Shown here piece after piece: positions 6,644-12,684 of a DNA stretch of 12,684 nt. Within the stretch, counting starts at the first letter, position 1; each line of letters opens with the position of its first letter. The DNA lies in NCBI GenBank assembly GCA_946480605.1, contig CAMLKW010000124.1, positions 1 to 12,684 on the forward strand, in the 5' to 3' direction. The position numbers and the translations under genes were made by a program. Source of the DNA: an uncultured Roseateles sp. Lineage in GTDB: Bacteria > Pseudomonadota > Gammaproteobacteria > Burkholderiales > Burkholderiaceae. Under the pieces are notes generated by a model. That model searched no databases and had not been told where the DNA came from. It saw nothing but the letters and a program-made list of their open reading frames with translations.

Positions 6644-7708
6644 TCATGCACCCGTTGGGCCGAAGTGGTACTCGTAACCTACCCGGCTGATGATGATGCG
6701 ATCAATGCAATGAACATCAACTGCACCAGACGAGACGGGCCTTCCGAAGAGAGCTAGGTTAGGGATGGTCTTTGATTGCTCATGATCCTGCAACTGCTCA
6801 ATGCGGCGATGAGAGATACCGTAGACGGTTGGGAAGGGCATTTGCCCGATACGCAGCAGACTGAAGTAGGACGGGTAAACCAGACCGTCAAAGCCTGCCG
6901 TACGTGCTGACTCAGCGATTTTGCGGGTGAGCTTGTACGAGTGACGGCCGGCGAGGAAGAGCATATGAACGGTGAGATCTAAGCTCTCGAACTCGGTGAC
7001 GCTGGAGTCTTCACGCAGCAGGACGGACAAGTCGAGCAGACGTAGCTCCCGCGCAGGGCGAAGAGTGGCAACGAAAGTGTCGTCTTCTGCCGTAACGCGG
7101 CACTCATGGATGCAGACTTCGAGATCCGGCGAACCGTAGAGGACGGGTCGTCCCTTGACGTCCAGCCTCCCGTGCCCAGCGTGATCCGGTGGCGGGCTGT
7201 CGTACTGCGTCTTGTCAGAAGGAGAGGTCGGGTTGACGCGGATGCGATAGAAGTGTTCGTCGGGCTTCAAGATCCTGGCTGGGTACTCAGCCAGGATCCG
7301 GCTGATGATTGCACTACGCGTCCGCGCACGCTCCATGGCCTTGAGCGGCTCAATCTCGCCGACCATCCAAAGGCGCGGTCCATAGTGAAAGAAGCCCACT
7401 CCCAACAATCGCTCGATGAGACGGACATCAGACTGCAGCCAAGGCTGAATATCGATAGTCGTGGTCTGGTGCTCGTTGAACTGAATCAACGGAGCTGCGC
7501 CATACCGTGCACGCCAGAGTGAACCCCATACAAAGTAGCGGTGTGCTAGCGCACCAAGGCCGGCGTGAGGCAGCTTTTTGAAGCCCTCCGACCCGCAGTT
7601 GGTGCAAGTGCCGGGAAGTTCCCTGCCGATTCGCTCCGCGTCCAGTCGGAGACCAACATCGTTGAAGCAGTTTGAGCAGACGATGGGCGTATCTTCGGTG
7701 CTACTCAT
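6644..7708 (-). CDS. RES-domain protein with N-terminal zinc ribbon (probable NAD+-consuming effector)
   Basis: A 354-residue protein. The N-terminus has two CxxC pairs (C11/C14 in CSNCFNDVGLRL, C35/C38 in CTNCGSEGF), like the zinc-ribbon HEPN/RES N-terminal domain found on conflict-system effectors. Residues 150-300 form a RES domain: HFYRIRVNP (152-160), GRLDVKGRPVLYGSPDLEVCIHECR (180-204) and TAGFDGLVYPS (270-280). R181, Y191 and E202 reproduce the spacing (10 and 11 residues) of the essential R31, Y41 and E52 of the P. putida Res toxin, and S280 fits the conserved RES serine. RES toxins degrade NAD+. Usually a Xre-type antitoxin gene is adjacent; none is visible here. The gene is much less GC-rich than its neighbours, suggesting horizontal transfer. 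It lies convergent to the flavoprotein gene. Activity as a toxin or defence effector is inferred from the family. Confidence 0.85.
   Translation of the reverse strand: MSSTEDTPIVCSNCFNDVGLRLDAERIGRELPGTCTNCGSEGFKKLPHAGLGALAHRYFVWGSLWRARYGAAPLIQFNEHQTTTIDIQPWLQSDVRLIERLLGVGFFHYGPRLWMVGEIEPLKAMERARTRSAIISRILAEYPARILKPDEHFYRIRVNPTSPSDKTQYDSPPPDHAGHGRLDVKGRPVLYGSPDLEVCIHECRVTAEDDTFVATLRPARELRLLDLSVLLREDSSVTEFESLDLTVHMLFLAGRHSYKLTRKIAESARTAGFDGLVYPSYFSLLRIGQMPFPTVYGISHRRIEQLQDHEQSKTIPNLALFGRPVSSGAVDVHCIDRIIISRVGYEYHFGPTGA
7271..7298. repeat. Perfect 10-bp inverted repeat inside the RES gene
   Basis: GATCCTGGCT (7271-7280), eight bases, AGCCAGGATC (7289-7298): a perfect palindrome within the coding sequence, encoding the repeated RIL-A/PA-RIL part of RILAEYPARIL (residues 137-147). 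It would form a stable hairpin in the mRNA. Whether it has a function is unknown. Confidence 0.7.
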
Positions 7709-8088
7709 TTAGTTGGCTTGAAGGTGAGCGGCCGCCGAGGGCAGTCAAATCCAAGAAATAGTTAGGCGTCAGCATCGCTTGTAGAGCTTGCGCCGAGCGC
7801 GAAGATAAAGCCAGATGTGCCGGCTACCGCGGTGTACGTTCAGCGCTACCCTGGGCCAGCGATCGGTTTCATAACGCGTTATAAGCGGATCGTTGACGAT
7901 TTCGCACAGGCTGCCTACTAGGTCGTCCGTGCGCCCCTGAAGCGGACACAGGTCAGAGCGGCAGCTCCTGGCCGCAAGGTGCCGGACGCGCTGGGCGGAT
8001 TGAACAGCTGCAATCGCTGCACAGCAGCCGTTCGCAACCCCGCCAACTCGCCGCTGCTTGTCAGGCCTCACCCCTCCCCGCCCCACCC
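7709..8088. other. Gene-free part of the low-GC island
   Basis: No coding region is supported in these 380 bases. Directly upstream of the RES start, 7706-7722 and 7744-7760 form an imperfect inverted repeat around a GCGGCCGC-rich centre, followed by GTTAGGC (7761-7767). An open minus-strand frame ends at 7769 but lacks a plausible start and family match. The stretch 7930-8040 looks like degenerate noncoding sequence; loosely similar sequence lies on the other side of the RES gene (6520-6600). The RES promoter should be here, but no convincing -35/-10 pair was found. Confidence 0.5.
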
Positions 8089-8096
8089 TCACCCCC
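8071..8096 (-). other. Canonical G-quadruplex-forming sequence at a gene end
   Basis: Read on the minus strand this is G5-TGA-G3-T-G4-C-G4-A-G4: five G-runs with loops of one to three bases. The TGA is the stop codon of the 8089-9561 gene, so the structure would form in the sense mRNA or non-template DNA exactly at the end of translation. A role in termination or mRNA 3'-end protection is inferred. Confidence 0.55.
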
Positions 8097-9561
8097 GCTT
8101 CACAAACCCCAACAACGCCGCCATCGGCAGCACCGAGCGCGGCAGATAGGGCAGGCGCCACAGGCCGCCGTGGTTGGCGGTGTGCACCAGCAGCTTGAGC
8201 GGGTGAGCGAAGTCGCGCGCCTCGGTGCGCAGCTGGTGCACCCACAGGGCGGCCATCAGCGCGTTGGTGGTGGCCGGCTCGAACACCTCCACGTCGAAGG
8301 CCTTGGCGCCGCGAAAGCCCGCGGCCAGCAGCGGGTTGGAGACGACCGAGGTCGTCGTGGTGCTGGGCGCCACGTTGAAGGCCACGCGGTGGCCGTCGGC
8401 GCGCGCCACCAGCGCCCGCCACTGCTGCAGCCGCTTGGCCAGCGCGTAGTTGGGGCCCTGCTCCACCACCAGCGCGTCCACCAGGCCCCAGCGGCCGAAG
8501 TCGCCGGCGTCGATCAGCGTCTCGATGTGCGGCGCAAAGCCGCGCCCGCCGCTGGACAGCCGCGCGCCCCATTGCGCCAGCTTCTTCACGAGGCCGCGGT
8601 CGGCATAGCGCTGCATGACGGCCACGGCCAGCGCCTCGGGCACGGCGAACACGTCGGTGGGCGTGGCCATGTAGGCCAGCTGCGTGCGCGCGTCGGCGGC
8701 GCACAGCGTGGCGCTGATGGCGTCCATCGCGAGCGACACGCGCACATGGCGCTCGCCGTCCAGGTAGGCCAGGTTGGCGATGGACAGCGGCCGGCCCAAC
8801 GAGGCCAGCCAGGCGGCGATCTCGGGCGTGTCGGCCAGCAGGTCGGCGCCGGCATGGGCGGCGTCCAGCGGCTGGCCCGGCGCGACGGGCGCGGTCAGCG
8901 TGGCGTTGCCGGCGGCGATGGTGGCGGCGATGCGCTTCCAGGTCGCCGCGCGGGCCAGGTCCACGCCGACCAGGTTGGCCCGCCAGCGCGCCAGCCAGGC
9001 CAGCGGCCCGGCCTCGCTGCCGGCGCCCAGCAGCACCAGGCGCTGGTCGGACAGGTCGAACCATTCCGGGTGCGCCAGGCAGTCGCGCAGCGCGGCGGCA
9101 TGGGCGGGCTCGCAGACGCCGGCCCGCTCCCAGCGGTCAATCTGCTTCGCGAGTGCGTCGCCGCGCAGCTCGCGGCCGTGGTGGGGCACGGTCCAGGGCG
9201 CGGGCGCGGCATCGCCGATGCCGCGCAGCTGCAGTGTTTGCAGCGGGCGCTGCGGCGCGCGCATCGCGTCGGCCAGCGCCAGCGGTTGGCCGGCGCGGAC
9301 GAAGGGCAGCTCGCGCCAGGCGGCATCCAGCCCCGCGCGCGCCGATGCCACCACGGCCACCGGCCGCGCGGCCTGGGCCTGCACGAGCGCGCGCCAGTGG
9401 CGCGGGTAGGCGTGGCGCCAGTCGCGCTCGGCCAGCACGGCGTCGGCCGCGGTGGCATCCAGCCCGCGCAGCGCGGCGGCGACGATGCGCTGGCCCGGCG
9501 CGCCGGATGCGCGTCGGCCCTTGGCATCGGGCGGCCACTGCAGGCCGGCGGCGTCGCTCAT
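8089..9561 (-). CDS. Conserved protein of unknown function with Rossmann-like motif
   Basis: A 490-residue protein without signal peptide or membrane helices. A glycine-rich Rossmann-like turn is visible at RLVLLGAGSEAGPLAWLARW (174-193) followed by LVGVDL (197-202), as in SAM- or NAD(P)-binding folds. The C-terminal half has strongly conserved-looking blocks: LVDALVVEQGPNYALAKRLQ, RVAFNVAPSTTTTSVVSNP, and DVEVFEPATTNALMAALWVH. I recall similar unannotated proteins in bacteria and in plants/algae, but I cannot name a function. It could be a methyltransferase or a dehydrogenase-like enzyme. Its ATG (9561-9559) overlaps the stop of the preceding small gene as ATGA, so the two are an operon. It converges on the low-GC island, and its stop codon lies inside a G-quadruplex-type sequence. 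Confidence 0.7.
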   Translation of the reverse strand: MSDAAGLQWPPDAKGRRASGAPGQRIVAAALRGLDATAADAVLAERDWRHAYPRHWRALVQAQAARPVAVVASARAGLDAAWRELPFVRAGQPLALADAMRAPQRPLQTLQLRGIGDAAPAPWTVPHHGRELRGDALAKQIDRWERAGVCEPAHAAALRDCLAHPEWFDLSDQRLVLLGAGSEAGPLAWLARWRANLVGVDLARAATWKRIAATIAAGNATLTAPVAPGQPLDAAHAGADLLADTPEIAAWLASLGRPLSIANLAYLDGERHVRVSLAMDAISATLCAADARTQLAYMATPTDVFAVPEALAVAVMQRYADRGLVKKLAQWGARLSSGGRGFAPHIETLIDAGDFGRWGLVDALVVEQGPNYALAKRLQQWRALVARADGHRVAFNVAPSTTTTSVVSNPLLAAGFRGAKAFDVEVFEPATTNALMAALWVHQLRTEARDFAHPLKLLVHTANHGGLWRLPYLPRSVLPMAALLGFVKRG

Positions 9562-10037
9562 GGGCGTGGCGGTGGGTGCTGCGGCGGCAGGCCGGCGGCG
9601 ACGAGGTCGGCGTTGACCAGCGACCAGGCGGCCTCGAAGGTCTCGGCGCGGCGCACCGGGCGGCTGGCGCGCCAGATGTCCATCAGCGCCGGCAGGCGCT
9701 CGATGCCGGGGATGCCGGGCCTGACGAGGAAGACGGTGGACAGCGCGACGATGCCGCGGCGCCCGAAGCTGTCGATGCTGGCGCGCAGCGCGGCCAGCGC
9801 GTCGGCGTCCATCTGCAGGCTGCCGCGTATCTCCAGCAGGTCGCCGAAGCGGCGGTCCATGGGCAGGCGCTTGCCGGCCAGCGCGATGGCGCGCCGGGTG
9901 GCGACCATCAGCTCGGTGTCGAAGGGGCCTTCGGCCATGGACACCATGACGCGGCCGTGCACGCCCACGCTGACGCGGCCGAAGCTGGGCCGGGGGACCA
10001 AGCGTCGCGAGGGGGGAAGGACAGGTGTGGGGCTCAT
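9558..10037 (-). CDS. Small alpha/beta protein of unknown function (possibly SpoIIAA/STAS-like)
   Basis: A 159-residue soluble protein starting at ATG 10037. Predicted pattern: a strand around RVSVGVHGRVMVSMAEGPFD (21-40), a helix (TELMVATRRAIALAGK), a strand near RRFGDLLEIRGSL, a helix (ADALAALRASIDSFG), a strand (RGIVALSTVFLVR), and a C-terminal helix region with RAETFEAAWSLVNADL. The alternation resembles SpoIIAA/STAS-like proteins that respond to or bind partners, but no diagnostic motif is present, so this is only a structural guess. The stop overlaps the start of the 490-residue protein by ATGA; the tight coupling suggests they act together. The gene is divergent from the chemotaxis receptor, with about 140 bases between them. 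Confidence 0.65.
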   Translation of the reverse strand: MSPTPVLPPSRRLVPRPSFGRVSVGVHGRVMVSMAEGPFDTELMVATRRAIALAGKRLPMDRRFGDLLEIRGSLQMDADALAALRASIDSFGRRGIVALSTVFLVRPGIPGIERLPALMDIWRASRPVRRAETFEAAWSLVNADLVAAGLPPQHPPPRP

Positions 10038-10124
10038 GATCCGAGACGATTTTGCACGCTCGACGAAGGCGTCATGGCATCTTGGCCCTGCATGGCGGCC
10101 GGCCCCTGTCCGGCCCGCGGGGAC

Positions 10125-10152
10125 TTGCCTTCGACGCCCGCTTCATTAGCAT
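10125..10152 (+). promoter_or_regulatory. Weak sigma70-like promoter before the chemotaxis gene
   Basis: TTGCCT (10125-10130), 16 bases, TAGCAT (10147-10152). The match to TTGACA/TATAAT is modest, and no flagellar-sigma (FliA) promoter was seen. A GGCCGG/CCGGCC hairpin (10097-10115) lies just upstream in the same divergent region. Confidence 0.3.
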
Positions 10153-10177
10153 GACCGTCCAACATCAAGGAGACGCC

Positions 10178-11746
10178 ATGGACCTCGCCACCTGGATGCG
10201 CAGCTTCACCATCCGCACCCGCATGCACGGGGCCATCCTGCTGGTGCTGCTGATGTTTGCCGCGCTGGGCCTGACCGGCCTGCTGGGCGGGCGGCAGTTG
10301 ATGACGCTCAACAGCGAGGTCACGACGCACGCGATGCGCGACCTGCAGAACCTCGCCGCCATCCGCCAGGGGCTGGCCGATGTGCGCCTGCAGGAGAAGG
10401 AAATGGTCATCGCCTACGAGGACGCCGACCAGGTCAAGCAGTTCCGCCAGCGCTGGAACGAGGCCGCGGAGCGCCTGCAGAAGTCACTGCAAGGCCTGCA
10501 GGACGGCAAGCAGCAGGACAACAAGGCCGTGGCGGCCGAGGCGCTGAAGTTCCTGCAGGACTACCGCAGCGGCGCCCAGGGCGTGCTGAACCAGATCGAG
10601 GCCGGTGGCTTCGACACCGCCAAGGTGGCCGACCGCATGCTGAACCGCCCCAAGGCGGCCATGCGCGAGATGGAGCAGCGCGTGGAGAAGGTGGCCGGCC
10701 TCATCGAGCAGCAGGCCAAGGCGGCCGAGGCCGAGTTCGGCGCCGAGATGGCGCGCATCGGCTGGCGCTCGCTGGCCGTGCTGGTGCTGGTCATGGTGCT
10801 GGTGGTGCCGCTGACGCTGATCAACTCCGCCACCATCATCAACCCCATGCGCTACGCGGGCACGGTGGCCCAGTCCATCGCCAGCGGCGAGCTGGGCAAC
10901 GCCATCCGCGTGCAGGGGCGCGACGAGGCGGCCGACCTGCTGCGGGCGCTGGATTCGATGCAGTCCAGCCTGCGCGAGCTGGTGCGCCAGGTGAAGACTT
11001 CGGCACACAGCATCGAGACGGCCAGCAGCGAGGTGGCGTCGGGCAACCAGGACCTGAGCCAGCGCACCGAGCAGGCGGCGTCCAGCCTTCAGCAGACCAC
11101 CAGCTCCATGGAAGACCTGACCAGCGGCGTGCGCCACGGCGCCGACGCCGCCGGCAAGGCCCGCCAACTGGCGCAGGGCGCCGCCGAGGTGGCGCGGCGC
11201 GGCGGGCAGGAGGTGTCCGAGGTGGTCAGCACGATGGACCAGATCAACGACAGCTCGCGGCGCATCGCCGACATCGTGGGCCTGATCGACAGCATCGCCT
11301 TCCAGACCAACATCCTGGCGCTGAACGCGGCCGTCGAGGCGGCGCGTGCGGGCGAGCAGGGGCGGGGCTTTGCGGTGGTGGCCAGCGAGGTGCGGGCGCT
11401 GGCGCAGCGCTCGGCCGGCGCGGCGCGCGAGATCAAGACCCTGATCGCCACCAGCGTTGAGCGCGCCGAGGCGGGCGCCCGCCTGGTGCAGCACGCCGGC
11501 ACGACGATGCAGGAGATCGTCGACAACGTGCAGAAGGTCAGCGACATGATCGGCGAGGTGGCCACCGGCGCGTCCGACCAGAGCGCGCGCATCGTGAAGA
11601 TCAATGGCGCCGTCACCCAGCTTGACAACATGACCCAGCAGAACGCCGCGTTGGTCGAGCAGTCCGCCGCGGCGGCCGACAGCCTGCGTCAGCAGCTGCA
11701 GCTGCTGACCGGCGCGGTGGCGCAGTTCCACATCGACGGCCGCTAG
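10178..11746 (+). CDS. Methyl-accepting chemotaxis protein
   Basis: A 522-residue membrane receptor. Transmembrane helix 1 is about 18-37 ([20 protein letters not shown]) and helix 2 about 198-220. The periplasmic part between them (about 160 residues, all helical, KEMVIAYED near 74-82) looks like a four-helix-bundle sensor. A HAMP domain (about 221-273; [19 protein letters not shown]) leads to the signalling coiled coil. Its hairpin tip is clear at about 363-406: [20 protein letters not shown] then [23 protein letters not shown], the CheA/CheW contact region. The C-terminus ends FHIDGR without the NWETF-type pentapeptide that tethers CheR/CheB. AAGGAG at 10167-10172 fixes the start at ATG 10178 rather than the ATG at 10151 or further upstream. 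The ligand is unknown. Its stop codon overlaps the likely -10 box of metX. Confidence 0.93.
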   Translation: MDLATWMRSFTIRTRMHGAILLVLLMFAALGLTGLLGGRQLMTLNSEVTTHAMRDLQNLAAIRQGLADVRLQEKEMVIAYEDADQVKQFRQRWNEAAERLQKSLQGLQDGKQQDNKAVAAEALKFLQDYRSGAQGVLNQIEAGGFDTAKVADRMLNRPKAAMREMEQRVEKVAGLIEQQAKAAEAEFGAEMARIGWRSLAVLVLVMVLVVPLTLINSATIINPMRYAGTVAQSIASGELGNAIRVQGRDEAADLLRALDSMQSSLRELVRQVKTSAHSIETASSEVASGNQDLSQRTEQAASSLQQTTSSMEDLTSGVRHGADAAGKARQLAQGAAEVARRGGQEVSEVVSTMDQINDSSRRIADIVGLIDSIAFQTNILALNAAVEAARAGEQGRGFAVVASEVRALAQRSAGAAREIKTLIATSVERAEAGARLVQHAGTTMQEIVDNVQKVSDMIGEVATGASDQSARIVKINGAVTQLDNMTQQNAALVEQSAAAADSLRQQLQLLTGAVAQFHIDGR

Positions 11747-11749
11747 AAT
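11744..11749 (+). promoter_or_regulatory. Likely -10 box of metX, overlapping the upstream stop codon
   Basis: TAGAAT matches the sigma70 -10 consensus at five of six positions. Its first three bases are the TAG stop of the chemotaxis gene. Transcription would begin near 11756, two or three bases before the riboswitch aptamer, which is where a start is expected. No good -35 is seen inside the upstream coding sequence. Confidence 0.5.
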
Positions 11750-11758
11750 GCCGGCCAC

Positions 11759-11810
11759 AGCGCCGATTTGATCCGGATTGCGGGCGCTCTATAAATGCCG
11801 CTAAACAGGA
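11759..11810 (+). promoter_or_regulatory. SAM-II riboswitch aptamer in the metX leader
   Basis: The sequence follows the SAM-II (SAM-alpha) pattern in order. P1 5' strand AGCGCC is at 11759-11764; the loop starts GATTT (11765-11769) and contains CCGGATTGC (11773-11781). P1 3' strand GGCGCT (11783-11788) pairs perfectly. Then come ATAAATG (11791-11797) and GCTAAACAGGA (11800-11810), matching the conserved AUAAA and GCUAAAnAGG blocks. A pseudoknot P2 is possible between CGGATT (11774-11779) and AATGCCG (11794-11800) with one bulged G. The class binds S-adenosylmethionine and typically controls metX/metA. It is best known from alphaproteobacteria. Confidence 0.85.
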
Positions 11811-11830
11811 CGCTCCGGTCAACCGGCGTC
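11809..11830 (+). promoter_or_regulatory. Antiterminator hairpin of the metX leader
   Basis: GACG (11809-11812) pairs with CGTC (11827-11830), and CCGG (11815-11818) with CCGG (11823-11826) around a TCAA loop, with a CT bulge. It uses the last bases of the aptamer and the 5' arm of the terminator, so it excludes both. This is the expected ON structure without SAM. Confidence 0.6.
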
Positions 11831-11857
11831 CCGCAAGTGGCGCCGGTTTTGTTTTTT
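11821..11857 (+). terminator. Intrinsic terminator in the metX leader
   Basis: AACCGGCG (11821-11828) and CGCCGGTT (11841-11848) form a perfect 8-bp stem with a 12-base loop, followed by TTGTTTTTT (11849-11857). It ends 11 bases before the metX ATG, so it acts as a regulated leader terminator (attenuator), not as the end of the upstream gene. Confidence 0.8.
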
Positions 11858-11868
11858 GGAGTGAGGCC

Positions 11869-12684
<816 letters not shown>

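Noticed and set aside
7769..8000. Minus-strand open frame ending in a basic, aromatic tail, considered as a small gene upstream of RES or a missing antitoxin
   Set aside because: No plausible start codon with ribosome site, no helix-turn-helix, no family I recognise, and the frame runs on antisense-like into the next gene.
11768..11795. TTGATC-N16-TATAAA, which looks like a sigma70 promoter for metX
   Set aside because: These bases are conserved parts of the SAM-II aptamer (loop and AUAAA block). A start downstream of them would omit the aptamer while leaving a useless terminator. The TAGAAT box at 11744 fits better.

Overview
The window looks like chromosome of a high-GC betaproteobacterium of the order Burkholderiales. 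This is inferred from gene content, from core codon use that is roughly 70% GC or more by eye, and from an intergenic repeat style I associate with Comamonadaceae and relatives. No rRNA, tRNA, CRISPR array or transposase is visible.

Left end, minus strand (1-1044): a cell-wall recycling pair. It is the etherase murQ followed by the first 55 codons of an AmpG-like MFS permease, joined by a 4-base ATGA overlap.

Plus strand (1265-6510): a co-directional run. It opens with a bufferin operon: a small secreted six-cysteine precursor (bufA), an MNIO/DUF692 enzyme (bufB) and a DUF2063 partner (bufC). In characterised systems such enzymes convert precursor cysteines into copper-binding heterocycles, giving a periplasmic copper buffer. 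A repeat with strong hairpins separates bufA from bufB. Behind bufC come an exported peroxiredoxin, an amidase-signature hydrolase overlapping it by GTGA, and an FAD-dependent oxidoreductase. No DoxX-like gene or ECF sigma factor is present in the cluster.

Middle (6511-8088): a lower-GC island (about 55% by eye) between the 3' ends of two convergent high-GC genes. It holds one gene, a RES-domain protein with an N-terminal zinc ribbon, probably an NAD+-depleting conflict/toxin effector without an adjacent Xre antitoxin. The rest of the island has no supported gene.

Minus strand (8089-10037): a two-gene operon joined by ATGA. One product is a small alpha/beta protein, the other a conserved protein of unknown function with a Rossmann-like motif. 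Both flanks of the island carry G-rich sequence on the sense strand of the neighbouring gene.

Right end, plus strand (10178-12684): a methyl-accepting chemotaxis protein, then metX (cut by the window end). The metX leader contains a well-matched SAM-II riboswitch aptamer whose 3' end overlaps an antiterminator hairpin, itself mutually exclusive with an intrinsic terminator. This predicts that methionine biosynthesis is shut off by transcription termination when S-adenosylmethionine is abundant. The likely -10 box of metX overlaps the stop codon of the chemotaxis gene.
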